Notes: generated from the sequence alone by a model not told the origin. DNA of 64,000 bases from Micromonospora kangleipakensis (GCF_004217615.1 NZ_SHLD01000001.1:6448001-6512000), one strand, 5' to 3'; counted from the stretch's first letter, positions 25,723-33,620 are shown. Program-made: numbers and translations.

Positions 25723-26652
25723 TCAGAGCTGCGGCATGACCTCTGCGGCGACCAGTTCCAGGTGGTCCAGGTCGGCCAGGTCGAGCACCTGGAGGTAGGC
25801 CCGACGGCTGCCGATCTCGGCGTACCGGCCGAGCTTGTCGACGATCTCGGCGGGCGTGCCGGCGAGGCCGTTCTCCCGCAGCTCGGCCGGCTCCCGGCCG
25901 ATCGCCGCGGCCCGCCGGCCGATCTCCGCCTCGTTCCGGCCGCAGCAGAGCACCAGCGCGTTGGACCAGACCATGCCGGACGGGTCCCGGCCGATCTCGG
26001 CGCAGGCCGCCCGCACCCGCGCGAACTGGGCCACGGAGTCCTCGACCGAGGCGAACGGCAGGTTGAACTCGTCGGCGTAGCGGGCGGCGAGCCGCGGGGT
26101 GCGCTTCGGACCCGCCCCGCCGAGCAGGATCGGCGGTCGCGGCTGCTGCACCGGCTTGGGCAGCGCCGGCGAGTCGCTGACCGGGTAGTACTTCCCCTGG
26201 AAGTCGAACGTCGCGCCGGCCGGCGTCTCCCAGAGGCCGGTAATGACCGTGAGCTGCTCCTCCAGCCGGTCGAAGCGCTCGCCCAGCGCCGGGAACGGGA
26301 TCCCGTACGCGGTGTGCTCCTCGGCGTACCAGCCGGTGCCGATGCCCAGCTCGACCCGGCCGCCGCTCATCTGGTCGACCTGCGCCACGGTGATCGCGAG
26401 CGGGCCGGGCAGCCGGAAGGTGGCCGCGGTCATCAGGGTGCCCAGCCGGATCCGGGTGGTGTCCCGGGCCAGGCCGGCGAGGGTGGTCCAGGCGTCGGTC
26501 GGGCCGGGTTCGCCGCGCCCCGAGCCCATTTTCAGGTAGTGGTCGGAGCGGAAGAACGCGCCGAAGCCCGTCTCCTCGGCGCGGCGGGCCACGGCGAGCA
26601 GCTGGTCGTAACTGGCGCCCTGCTGGGGTTCGGTGAAGATCCGCAGTTCCAT
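25723..26652 (-). CDS. LLM-class F420-dependent oxidoreductase
   Basis: A 309-residue TIM-barrel enzyme of the luciferase-like monooxygenase family, in the branch of actinobacterial F420-dependent oxidoreductases. Typical features are the start MELRIFTEPQQGASY, the segment FRSDHYLKMG, the conserved GRVELGIGTGWYAEEH, and PPILLGGAGPKRTPRLAARYADE. F420 rather than FMN use is inferred from the subfamily. ATG 26652 is at the start of the conserved domain, with only a weak ribosome site. It diverges from the ArsR regulator at 26760. Confidence 0.85.
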   Translation of the reverse strand: MELRIFTEPQQGASYDQLLAVARRAEETGFGAFFRSDHYLKMGSGRGEPGPTDAWTTLAGLARDTTRIRLGTLMTAATFRLPGPLAITVAQVDQMSGGRVELGIGTGWYAEEHTAYGIPFPALGERFDRLEEQLTVITGLWETPAGATFDFQGKYYPVSDSPALPKPVQQPRPPILLGGAGPKRTPRLAARYADEFNLPFASVEDSVAQFARVRAACAEIGRDPSGMVWSNALVLCCGRNEAEIGRRAAAIGREPAELRENGLAGTPAEIVDKLGRYAEIGSRRAYLQVLDLADLDHLELVAAEVMPQL

Positions 26653-26723
26653 GCCCCGAGCATATGGAGCGGGCGTGCCCGCCGTGCCGTGCTCGCGAGG
26701 AAGCCGGGACCAGCTCGTATTAC

Positions 26724-26753
26724 TTGACAAGCATATGAGTGAAGGGGCATATT
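26724..26753 (+). promoter_or_regulatory. leaderless promoter of the ArsR gene
   Basis: -35 TTGACA (26724-26729) and -10 CATATT (26748-26753) are 18 bp apart. The start point would be ~26760, the GTG of the ArsR gene, so the message is probably leaderless. GCATAT occurs twice as a direct repeat (26731, 26747), and GACAA with ATATTGTC gives an imperfect dyad, a candidate autoregulatory site. Confidence 0.65.
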
Positions 26754-26759
26754 GTCGGG

Positions 26760-27068
26760 GTGTCCGTCGACGCCTTCGCTGTGCTGGCCGAGCCGAGCCG
26801 GCGCCGCATCCTGGAACGGCTGCGCCGCGCCGAGAGCAGCGTCGGCGACCTGGTGGACGCGCTGGGGATGAGCCAGCCGGCCGTCTCCAAGCACCTCAAG
26901 GTGCTCCGCGAGGCCGGCTTCGTCACCGTCCGCACGGCGGCCCAGCAACGCATCTACCGGCTCGACGTACGCCCGCTGCGGGCCGTGGACGACTGGCTCG
27001 GGCCGTACCGCCGACTCTGGGCCGATCACCTCGACGCCCTCGAACGCCATCTCGACAGTCAGGAGTGA
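26760..27068 (+). CDS. ArsR-family transcriptional regulator
   Basis: A 102-residue winged-helix regulator of the ArsR/SmtB fold without metal-binding cysteines. The conserved start VDAFAVLAEPSRRRILERL and recognition helix MSQPAVSKHLKVLREAGFV are clear. This subgroup is usually paired with an SRPBCC (AHSA1) protein and here is followed two bases after its stop by exactly that. GTG 26760 is chosen because it opens the conserved N-terminus and coincides with the predicted transcription start; GTG 26739 is an alternative. It likely represses its own operon. Confidence 0.88.
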   Translation: MSVDAFAVLAEPSRRRILERLRRAESSVGDLVDALGMSQPAVSKHLKVLREAGFVTVRTAAQQRIYRLDVRPLRAVDDWLGPYRRLWADHLDALERHLDSQE

Positions 27069-27070
27069 CG

Positions 27071-27613
27071 ATGGACCGCGACCGCTTCCGACCCGGCCCG
27101 CTCGCCGACGTCGCCCGGGTACCCGCCGACGACCGGTGGGAGCTGGTCTTCGTCCGGGACCTGCGGCACCCGCCGGAGAAGGTGTGGGCCGCGCTGACCG
27201 AGCCGGACCGGCTCGCCCAGTGGGCGCCCTTCCTGGCCAGCCGCGACCTCGGCACCCCGGGCGAGGCCACGCTCAGCACGGTCGACGGCGACGAGACCTT
27301 CCCCCAGCCGGCGACCGTGCTCCGCGCCGAGCCGCCGACCCTGCTGGAGTACACCTGGGGCGACGGCCTGCTGCGCTGGGAGCTGAGCCCGTCGGCCGCC
27401 GGCACCCGGCTGACCCTGCGGCACACCGTCGACAAGCCCGAGCTGGCGCCGATGATGGCCGCCGGCTGGCACCTCTGCCTCGACGTCGCCGGCCACCTGC
27501 TCGACGGCGACCCGGTCGGCCCGATCCGCGGGGCCGAGTCGAGGAACTTCGGCTGGGACGAGCTGCGGGCCGCGTACGCCGAACGCCTGGACGACGAACC
27601 GCCGGCGCGCTGA
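27071..27613 (+). CDS. SRPBCC (AHSA1-like) protein
   Basis: A 180-residue protein of the START-like SRPBCC superfamily, AHSA1/CalC branch, with a hydrophobic ligand cavity. Diagnostic pieces are VFVRDLRHPPEKVWAALTEP and the later LLEYTWGDGLLRWELSP and GTRLTLRHTV. The length is normal. It follows the ArsR gene and shares its transcript: AGGAG overlaps the ArsR stop. Functions of such pairs are poorly known; ligand binding or stress sensing is proposed for the family. Confidence 0.85.
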   Translation: MDRDRFRPGPLADVARVPADDRWELVFVRDLRHPPEKVWAALTEPDRLAQWAPFLASRDLGTPGEATLSTVDGDETFPQPATVLRAEPPTLLEYTWGDGLLRWELSPSAAGTRLTLRHTVDKPELAPMMAAGWHLCLDVAGHLLDGDPVGPIRGAESRNFGWDELRAAYAERLDDEPPAR

Positions 27614-27623
27614 CCGGCGGAGG

Positions 27624-28832
27624 TCACGCCCGGCGCGGCGTCGGGGTGTCCGGGAGGGTGATCGCGGTGGCGGCCCGGCGGATCGGCTCGGTCACCCGGC
27701 GGATGATCCGCTCCCGGCCGGGCAGGTGCGGCATCAGGCGCAGCATCAGCGTCTGGAACCGGATCTGCGCGGCCGAGCCCAGCACCATCCCCTTGAGGTT
27801 GCGCTCGGCGAGCCGCTGGTTCGCCTCGACGAAGGGGCGCATCCGCCGCTCGTAGTCGGCCAAGCCGGCCACCGGGTCGCCCGGCGCCGCCGCGAGCGAG
27901 GTGGCCAGCACGTACGCCCCGACCAGGCCGAGGCTGGTGCCCTGCCCGGACGCCGGCGACGGCCCGTACGCCGCGTCCCCGACCAGGGCGATCCGCCCGG
28001 TCGACCAGCGATCCATCCGGACCTGGCTCATCGAGTCGAGGTAGAAGTCGGGGGCGTCCCACATCGCGTCGAGCAGGCGCGGCACCTGCCACCCGGCGCC
28101 GGCGAACGCCTCCGCCAGCAGCGCCTTCCGGCCGGCGACGTCCCGGTGCTCGGCGCCACCCTCGGGCGAGGGGAAGAGGAACAGCGCCCTGGCGTCCGGC
28201 GAGCCGGCGGTGCGGTAGACCCCGACGGTGCGCCCCGGCGCGGGGTGCATCAGCTCGATCCGCTCCTCGCCGAACTCCGCCGGCACGGTGAAGATCGCGA
28301 TGTGGTGCCCGAGCGGCCGCAGGTGGACCGACTCCGGGCCGAAGGCCACGCGCCGGACGTTGGAGTGCAGCCCGTCCGCGCCGACCACCAGGTCGAACGT
28401 CCGGCGCGGACCCCGCTCGAAGCTCACCTCGACCCCGTCGGCCGACGGGGTCAGCGTGGCGATCGAGTCGTCGAAGACGTACTCCACGTCGGGGGTGGCG
28501 TCGGCGAGGATGCGGGCCAGGTCGCCGCGCATGATCTCGGCGTCGTCGCCCTCCCGGCCGCCGAAGAGCGCGGCGTCCATGGTGGCGAGCTGCGCGCCGG
28601 TCGAGTCCACGAAGCGGGCCGCGCTCATCCCGGTGTCGTGCCGCTCCACCTGCCCGCGCAGGCCCATCCGGTCGATCACCTCCAGCGCGGCACCCCGGAT
28701 GTCCACCTTGTAGCCGCCCTCGCGCAGCGCCGGGGCGCGCTCCACGACGGTCGGACGGAAGCCGTGGCGGCGCAGCCACCAGGCGAGGGCAGGGCCGGCG
28801 ACGCTGGCGCCGGAGATCAGGACGGTCGTCAT
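27624..28832 (-). CDS. FAD-dependent monooxygenase
   Basis: A 402-residue flavoprotein of the PHBH/UbiH-like aromatic monooxygenase family. The ADP-binding turn SGASVAGPALAWWLRRHG begins at residue 7, the middle motif FDLVVGADGLHSNVRR is present, and the flavin-ribityl motif is GRIALVGDAAYGPSPASGQG. Tetracycline-type (TetX-like) and polyketide hydroxylases belong to the same family; the substrate is not evident. It diverges from a TetR repressor. The promoter at 28840-28869 predicts a start one base before ATG 28832, i.e. a leaderless message under TetR control. Confidence 0.88.
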   Translation of the reverse strand: MTTVLISGASVAGPALAWWLRRHGFRPTVVERAPALREGGYKVDIRGAALEVIDRMGLRGQVERHDTGMSAARFVDSTGAQLATMDAALFGGREGDDAEIMRGDLARILADATPDVEYVFDDSIATLTPSADGVEVSFERGPRRTFDLVVGADGLHSNVRRVAFGPESVHLRPLGHHIAIFTVPAEFGEERIELMHPAPGRTVGVYRTAGSPDARALFLFPSPEGGAEHRDVAGRKALLAEAFAGAGWQVPRLLDAMWDAPDFYLDSMSQVRMDRWSTGRIALVGDAAYGPSPASGQGTSLGLVGAYVLATSLAAAPGDPVAGLADYERRMRPFVEANQRLAERNLKGMVLGSAAQIRFQTLMLRLMPHLPGRERIIRRVTEPIRRAATAITLPDTPTPRRA

Positions 28833-28839
28833 GCCGGCT

Positions 28840-28897
28840 ACTGTACGAACGTGTAAGATGTTTGTGCAAGACGTTTGTTCCAGGAATCGGTTAGGCT
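28840..28897. promoter_or_regulatory. divergent leaderless promoters with TetR-type repeats
   Basis: Minus strand: -35 TTGCAC (28869-28864), -10 TACAGT (28845-28840), 18-bp spacer, start at ~28833. Plus strand: -10 TAGGCT (28892-28897), start ~28904, directly before ATG 28905. Between them AAGATGTTTGT (28855) and AAGACGTTTGT (28868) form a direct repeat of period 13, with GAACGT and GTTC giving partial dyads. This is the likely binding site of the TetR protein encoded to the right. Confidence 0.65.
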
Positions 28898-28904
28898 GGC
28901 GACC

Positions 28905-29483
28905 ATGGGAAATCGGGAAGACCTGCTCGCCGGCGCCAAGCGCTGCCTGATGGAGAAGGGGTACGCGGCCACCACCGCCCGGGACATCGCCGCCGCCTCC
29001 GGCACCAGCCTGGCCGCCATCGGCTACCACTTCCGCACCACGAAGGCGCTGCTCAACGAGGCCCTCTTCGAGGCGATGGCGGAGTGGGGCGAGGAGCTGC
29101 AACGGGCCCTCGCGGTCGACGCCGGCCCCGACGCCACCCCGGAGCAACGGTTCGAGGCGGCCTGGACCCGGATCATCGAGTCCTTCGCCCGGCTGCGGCC
29201 GCTCTGGGCCATCCAGTTCGAGCTGATCGCCCAGATGGACCGGGCGCCCGAGCTGCGCGAGGCGTTCGCCACCGCCAACCAACTCGCCCGGCTCGGCCTG
29301 GCCGAGGTCTTCCACCGGCTCGATCCGGACGCCGACGAGGCGCAGTCCCTGGCGCTCGGCTCGTTCTACCAGGCCCTGCTCGGCGGTGTCGCGGCCCAGT
29401 GGCTCGTCGACCCGGACCGCGCGCCGTCGGCCGCGGAGCTGACCCGGGCGCTGCGCACCATCGCCGCCGAGTTCACCGGCTGA
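28905..29483 (+). CDS. TetR-family transcriptional regulator
   Basis: A 192-residue repressor. The helix-turn-helix is at residues ~20-45 (YAATTARDIAAASGTSLAAIGYHF). The C-terminal half is a helical ligand domain of the TetR_C type. It diverges from the flavin monooxygenase gene and most likely represses it through the repeats at 28855-28878, with the monooxygenase substrate as probable inducer. ATG 28905 coincides with the predicted leaderless start. Confidence 0.92.
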   Translation: MGNREDLLAGAKRCLMEKGYAATTARDIAAASGTSLAAIGYHFRTTKALLNEALFEAMAEWGEELQRALAVDAGPDATPEQRFEAAWTRIIESFARLRPLWAIQFELIAQMDRAPELREAFATANQLARLGLAEVFHRLDPDADEAQSLALGSFYQALLGGVAAQWLVDPDRAPSAAELTRALRTIAAEFTG

Positions 29484-29532
29484 GCGGACCGGCGGGACGT
29501 CGGCGCGAGCGTCGTGACTGAGCGGCATATTG

Positions 29533-29548
29533 ATGACCCTCAGGCATA
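29533..29548. promoter_or_regulatory. half-site related to the palindrome at 9689
   Basis: ATGACCCTCAGGCATA matches ATGACCGTCAGGCATA (9683-9698) in 15 of 16 bases. It lies in an AT-richer patch between the TetR gene and the haem oxygenase gene. It may be a binding site for one shared regulator; no gene starts immediately beside it. Confidence 0.35.
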
Positions 29549-29670
29549 TCGCTCGCCGCAGTTGTCCTCCCCGACGCCGAGCACACGCCGCAGCTCGGGG
29601 GCGCCGGCGCACGGGCCTACCCGCCGCCGCACGCCCTCGGCGCGCCGCCGAAGCGGTGCCGGTCCGGTCG

Positions 29671-30318
29671 TCAGGCCACGCGGTGGGGTGCGGCCGGTCG
29701 CCGGCCGAGGATCGGCGCGGCGGCCCGGCCGACGAAGACGAACGTCTCCCGGGCGGCGGCGACGGCCTGGTCCAGTTCCGTCGGGGACCAGTCGCGGGCG
29801 GCCAGCGCGGCCCGGAAGTCACGCCAGTCCCGGCCCGGCGCCATGCCGCTGCGGCGGAAGAACCGGGTCGCCGCGCCCTCGGGCAGGTCGAGGCGGCGTT
29901 CCACCACCGGGGCGATGACCCGCCCGCCCAGGGCGCTGCCGAGCAGGGCGTACCGGCCGCCGACCGCGCGGGCCAGGCGGTCGAAGCCGGGAGCGTCGGT
30001 GCGCTCCGGTCCCGCCTCGCCGTCGTGCGGTTCGCCGTTCAACGCTCGGAGGTCGGCCCGGAGCAGGTCGGTCGCCTCGCCGAGCCGGGGGTCGAGCCGC
30101 AGACCGGCCCAGTCGACGGCGGCGAGCCGGCGCTCCAGGGGCTGCCACCCGGCGAGCATCGCGGACAGGACGGACGACAGGTCCGTCCGTGACCGGATCC
30201 GCCCGGGAAGGTCCAGGTCACGCTCCAGGTCGAGATGGTGCTCCCGGGTGCCGGCGCGCAGCGCGTCCAGCATCGGGGACACCGCCTCCGGGCGTCGCGG
30301 TCGGGCCTGCTCGGACAT
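29671..30318 (-). CDS. haem oxygenase-like (biliverdin-producing) protein
   Basis: A 215-residue all-helical protein resembling bacterial haem oxygenases of the BphO/HemO type, which open haem to biliverdin, Fe(II) and CO. The N-terminal helix has the proximal-histidine motif THREHHLDLERDLDL-like (here REHHLDLE, His27/28), and the distal helix contains a Gly-rich stretch (YALLGSALGGRVIAP). No phytochrome gene, the usual partner of BphO, is adjacent. ATG 30318 is used. The 29484-29670 gap upstream of its 3' end holds only the half-palindrome at 29533. Confidence 0.72.
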   Translation of the reverse strand: MSEQARPRRPEAVSPMLDALRAGTREHHLDLERDLDLPGRIRSRTDLSSVLSAMLAGWQPLERRLAAVDWAGLRLDPRLGEATDLLRADLRALNGEPHDGEAGPERTDAPGFDRLARAVGGRYALLGSALGGRVIAPVVERRLDLPEGAATRFFRRSGMAPGRDWRDFRAALAARDWSPTELDQAVAAARETFVFVGRAAAPILGRRPAAPHRVA

Positions 30319-30456
30319 CGGGCAAGTATGCCCCGAGCTGGTACGGAGCCCAATTTGCGGCGCACTGCGCCCCCGCGACCGACCGTCGCGTCAGCTCCGG
30401 CGGAGGGGCGAAGGACCGCTCGGTCGAGCGCCCAGGAGGGGCGCCGGGCCGACCGG

Positions 30457-30855
30457 TCAGCCGGCCGACCGTCCCGTACGGCGGCGGATCAGCCGGGCGC
30501 CGACGCTCACCACGGTGGCCCCGGCGGCCGTCCCGACCAGGACCAGGGCCGCCCCCACCGCCCAGAGACCGGTGCCGTCGGTCGAGGCGGCGTGCGCGGC
30601 CCAGGCGACGGTGAAGGCGACCGTCATCACCGGGGCCACCACCCAGGGGCTGAGCAGCCAGCCGCCCACGGCGGCGATCAGGGCCAGGGTGAGGACGCAG
30701 CCGGCCACCTGCCACGGCGCGTACGGGCCGCTGGTCGCGCCGGTCTCCGGGTCCACCGTGTATCCGGTCTCCCAGCCCAGCCAGGCCCACCACGCCCCGA
30801 CCGTCGCCGCCGCGATGATCAGGCCGCCGACCAGGGTGCGCATCGTCAGGTTCAC
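30457..30855 (-). CDS. small membrane protein, four helices
   Basis: A 132-residue hydrophobic protein with four membrane segments (around TLVGGLIIAAATVGAWWAWL, VAGCVLTLALIAAVGGWLL, VAPVMTVAFTVAWAAHAA, WAVGAALVLVGTAAGATVV) and a short basic C-terminus (RLIRRRTGR). The family is not recognised. GTG 30855 is preferred because AGGA lies eight bases upstream; ATG 30843 would shorten it by four residues. It stands alone between the haem oxygenase gene and the degenerate region. Confidence 0.65.
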   Translation of the reverse strand: MNLTMRTLVGGLIIAAATVGAWWAWLGWETGYTVDPETGATSGPYAPWQVAGCVLTLALIAAVGGWLLSPWVVAPVMTVAFTVAWAAHAASTDGTGLWAVGAALVLVGTAAGATVVSVGARLIRRRTGRSAG

Positions 30856-30943
30856 GACCTGATCCTGCCCGTCGGGGCCGGAAACCGGATGAGCACGCTT
30901 ACTCAAGATGGCGGAACGGTGAGTCCCGCGACGCGGCCGGTGC

Positions 30944-31084
30944 TCACTCAGGTGCCGCGCCGCGGACCGCCCAGGCCCGGGCCGTCAGCCGGATCGACCC
31001 GTCCGGCTCGGCGGGCACCCGGGTGGCCAGCAGCTCACGCAGGGCGGCACGCTGCGGCCCGGCCAGGGATGAGAAGCGGCGGCC
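30944..31084 (-). pseudogene. C-terminal remnant of a methyltransferase
   Basis: The last 46 codons of a reading frame ending at 30944 look like the end of a class I SAM-dependent methyltransferase: a helix (SSLAGPQRAALRELLATRVP) followed by the final strand pair (GSIRLTARAWAVRG), a very common C-terminal ending in actinomycete methyltransferases. No SAM-binding domain lies upstream; the preceding codons are unrelated, low-complexity sequence. It marks the left edge of the accessory pocket. Confidence 0.55.
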
Positions 31085-31142
31085 CTTGGGTGCGGGGTCG
31101 GACCCGCGCGGATCGCGACAGAAGCGCGCATCTGGCCGATCG

Positions 31143-31352
31143 CTAAAGCTCGATCCAGTAACGCCGGGCTGGCCCGAATCTGGTCTCCCGGACGCCTTCG
31201 AAGACGCCGCCGCACCGCTCGATCGTCCTCGCCGAGGCCTTGGCCTCACCGTTTGAGGGCCCCGCACTCATCTCGGCTACCAAGTCGGACGTCTTCCACG
31301 CGGCTCGCCAGCGCCCGATCAGCGGCAGTCGAAGATGTTCGGGCACCGACAT
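31143..31352 (-). CDS. small protein or fragment, possible winged-helix end
   Basis: A 69-residue frame with clearly lower GC than its surroundings. The end, ARTIERCGGVFEGVRETRF and then PARRYWIEL, looks like the last helix and wing of a DNA-binding domain such as those closing phage or plasmid primases and initiators, but I cannot assign a family. An in-frame extension into the neighbouring IS is an artefact of the insertion; ATG 31352 is the first native start. It diverges from the disrupted metallo-hydrolase gene. It may be a fragment of a mobile-element protein. Confidence 0.35.
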   Translation of the reverse strand: MSVPEHLRLPLIGRWRAAWKTSDLVAEMSAGPSNGEAKASARTIERCGGVFEGVRETRFGPARRYWIEL

Positions 31353-31403
31353 GCGCCACGAGTCAACTGGCAAATTTGGCGAACCGGCCGATAGGGTTTT
31401 TAG

Positions 31404-31414
31404 ATGCGGCTCAG
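31404..31414 (+). pseudogene. detached start of the metallo-hydrolase gene
   Basis: ATGCGGCTCAG, the first three codons and two bases of the MBL-fold gene whose rest begins at 32871. The IS256-type element sits between. A TAGGGT -10-like box at 31392-31397 places the transcription start on this ATG, so the intact gene was probably leaderless. Joining 31414 to 32871 restores an open frame that begins MRLRVLGG. Confidence 0.75.
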
Positions 31415-31440
31415 GAGCAATCGTCAAGACTTGTGGATGA
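31415..31440 (+). repeat. IS left terminal inverted repeat
   Basis: Starts GAGCAATCGTCAAG and ends TTGTGGATGA. It matches the reverse complement of the right end in 20 of 26 positions, best at the outer GAGCAAT and inner TGTGGATGA blocks. Confidence 0.85.
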
Positions 31441-31451
31441 GAAATCTTTGA

Positions 31452-32747
31452 TCAGGCTGCGGCAGTGATGGTGGTGGGTTCCTGATCTGTCCGTTCGACG
31501 AGGTGGCCGCGTTCGAAGCGGGCGCCGGCGCGGACGAGGGCGACAAGGTGTGGTGCGTTGACCGCCCGCCACCGGGCCTGGGCGGCCTCGATGAGTTTGA
31601 ACGCCATGGCCAGACCGGCGGCCTTCGATCCAGGGCCCTTGGTGACCTTCGTGCGGTGCCGCACGGTCGCGAACGTCGACTCGATCGGGTTCGTGGTGCG
31701 CAGGTGCACCCAGTGCTCGGCGGGGTAGTCGTAGAACGCGAGGAGCTCGTCGAGGTCGTCGGTGACCTTGGCGACGGCCTTGGCGAACTTGGCGCCGTAG
31801 GCGAGCTTGAACGCGGCGACGGCGCGGCGGGCGTGGTCGCGGTCCTCGGCGTTCCAGACCTCGGCGAGGGCCTTCTTCGCGCCGGGATGCGCGGACTTCG
31901 GCAGCGCCGCGAGGACGTTGCCGATCTTGTGGAACCAGCAGCGCTGCTCACGGGTTTCGGGCAACACCTCACGTAACGCCGACCAGAAGCCGAGCGCGCC
32001 GTCGCCGACGGCCAGGACCGGGGCGCGCATCCCGCGGCGTTTGCAGTCGCGGAGCAGGTCCGCCCAGGAGCCGGACGACTCGCGGTAGCCCTCGGCCAGG
32101 GCGATGAGTTCCTTGGTGCCGTCGACGCGGACGCCGATCATGACGAGCAGGCACAGTTTCTCCTCGTCGAGGCGCACGTTGAGGTGCACCCCGTCCGCCC
32201 ACAGGTAGACATAGTCCACACCCGAGAGGTCGCGGTCGGCGAACTGGCGGGCCTCGTCCTGCCACTTCACCGTCAGCCGGGTGATCACCGCCGCGGACAG
32301 TCCCGAGCCGGTGCCGAGGAAGTTCTCCAGCGCGGGGGCGAAATCCTGCGACGACAGGCCATGCAGGTAGAGCAGCGGTAACACCTCGGTGATCTTCGGC
32401 GACTTACGGCACCACGCCGGCAGGATCGCCGACGAGTACCGCTGACGCTCGCCGGCATCGTCGACGCGTTTGTCGTTGACCCGCGGCGCGGCGACCTCCA
32501 CCGCCCCGGCCGCGGTCAGGACCTTCCGCGGCTGGGCGTGACCGTTACGCACGACCAACCGCCGCCCGGCATCGTCGACGTCGCCGGTGTGCGCCGCGAT
32601 ATACGAAGCGACCTCGGCTTCGAGGGCAGCGGCGAGCATCCTGCGGGCACCGTCCCGCACGATCTCGTCGATCAACGACCCACCCGTCCCGGCCGGGACC
32701 GATCCGGTCGCTGGCGTGGGGTCATCAGGGTTGACTACCGTGAGCAC
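31452..32747 (-). CDS. IS256-family transposase
   Basis: A 431-residue mutator-type DDE transposase. The catalytic residues sit in WADGVHLNVR (Asp), AVGDGALGFW (Asp) and TNPIESTFATVRHRT (Glu), and the conserved RCWFHKIGNVLAALP segment lies between the last two. The N-terminal domain carries the family's DNA-binding region. Full length with no stop or frameshift, so it should be functional. The start is GTG 32747. It ends 12 bases inside the left inverted repeat. A strong stem-loop lies directly upstream of the start. Confidence 0.95.
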   Translation of the reverse strand: MLTVVNPDDPTPATGSVPAGTGGSLIDEIVRDGARRMLAAALEAEVASYIAAHTGDVDDAGRRLVVRNGHAQPRKVLTAAGAVEVAAPRVNDKRVDDAGERQRYSSAILPAWCRKSPKITEVLPLLYLHGLSSQDFAPALENFLGTGSGLSAAVITRLTVKWQDEARQFADRDLSGVDYVYLWADGVHLNVRLDEEKLCLLVMIGVRVDGTKELIALAEGYRESSGSWADLLRDCKRRGMRAPVLAVGDGALGFWSALREVLPETREQRCWFHKIGNVLAALPKSAHPGAKKALAEVWNAEDRDHARRAVAAFKLAYGAKFAKAVAKVTDDLDELLAFYDYPAEHWVHLRTTNPIESTFATVRHRTKVTKGPGSKAAGLAMAFKLIEAAQARWRAVNAPHLVALVRAGARFERGHLVERTDQEPTTITAAA

Positions 32748-32827
32748 GGGCGTACCTTCCCGACCCGCGCTGGCAGGCGCGGGCCTTGCTGGAAACCTTC
32801 ATCGGCTATCCCCGGGAAGGTACGCCC
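32748..32827. repeat. long stem-loop in the IS leader
   Basis: A perfect 15-bp inverted repeat, GGGCGTACCTTCCCG (32748-32762) and its complement (32813-32827), encloses a second hairpin CCCGCGC/GCGCGGG (32764-32783). It abuts the transposase start codon. Such leaders in other insertion sequences fold in read-through transcripts and hide the ribosome site; that role is inferred here. Confidence 0.7.
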
Positions 32828-32836
32828 CTCCCAAGG

Positions 32837-32862
32837 TCATCCACAGGTTTCAAGCATTGCTC
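32837..32862 (-). repeat. IS right terminal inverted repeat
   Basis: Reads outward-in as GAGCAATGCTTGAA and then CCTGTGGATGA on the minus strand. Directly followed by the target duplication CGGCTCAG (32863-32870). Confidence 0.85.
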
Positions 32863-33603
32863 CGGCTCAGGGTTCTCGGCGGGTGCGGTGCATGGCCAGA
32901 GGCGGGCCAGGCATGCAGCGGCTACCTCGTGGAGCACGACGGGTTCCGGTTGCTCGTCGACCTCGGCTATGCGACCGTGCCGCGGATGCTGGAACGGATC
33001 ACCGCCGACCAGGTTGACGCTGTGTTCATCAGCCACGGACATCCCGATCACTGCGCCGACCTGAACCCGCTGCTGCGGGCGCGAACGTTGCGCGATAATC
33101 CGCCGGCGCCGCTACCGGTGTACGCGCTGCCTGGCGCGCTGGATGCGGTGTTAGCGCTGGACCGCCCCGGGATGCTGGCTGCCGCCTACGTTCTGCACGA
33201 GATCACCGTCGGCAGCCGCCTCGACATCGGCCCGTTTCGCGCCCAGACCCGCCTACTGCCGCACTGGGTGCCAAATGCCGGCGTACGGCTGACTGCGGGC
33301 GACCGGGTTCTCGCGTACACCGGTGACACGGGCCCGAGCCCCGACGTCGTGGAACTGGCACGCGACGCTGACCTGCTGCTGGCCGAGGCCACCTACGTGG
33401 ATCAGGTGCCGGAGGACTCGCGGCGCTACCTGTCGAGCGCCCGCCAGGTAGGTCGGCAGGCCGCGGATGCCGGCGTCAGACAGCTACTACTGACCCACCT
33501 GTGGCCAGGCACGGATCCCGTGGCTGCGCGAGCCGCGGCCGGTGACAGGTACGACGGCGAGGTAGGCGTCGCCACTGCTGACCTGGTCCTGGACCTTCCC
33601 TAG
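32863..33603 (+). pseudogene. MBL-fold metallo-hydrolase, cut off from its start codon by the IS
   Basis: About 246 codons of a metallo-beta-lactamase-fold protein of the RNase Z-like branch. The opening LRVLGGCGAWPEAGQACSGY is typical, the zinc motif is SHGHPDHCAD, and further ligands lie in YTGDTGPSP and LLLTHLWPGTD. Only the first three codons are separated from the rest (at 31404). The frame stays open into the IS, so translation from an internal start such as TTG 32857 or from an IS-borne promoter could still make a nearly full-length protein. As it stands the native leaderless promoter is disconnected. The 33604-33794 gap that follows holds a recombinase-like repeat but no gene. Confidence 0.82.
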
Positions 33604-33620
33604 ACGGCACTTGACGCGAT

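Larger units (their letters stand above)
31415..32862 (-). mobile_element. IS256-family insertion sequence, 1448 bp
   Basis: A complete element with 26-bp imperfect terminal inverted repeats, one transposase gene reading leftward, and an 8-bp target duplication CGGCTCAG at 31407-31414 and 32863-32870. Both the repeat length and the 8-bp duplication fit the IS256 family. The duplication is still perfect, so the insertion is probably recent. It interrupts codon 4 of an MBL-fold hydrolase gene. Confidence 0.92.

Noticed and set aside
29514..29918. Plus-strand frame between the TetR and haem oxygenase genes
   Set aside because: Arg/Pro/Gly-rich, no ribosome site, and overlaps the haem oxygenase gene on the other strand.
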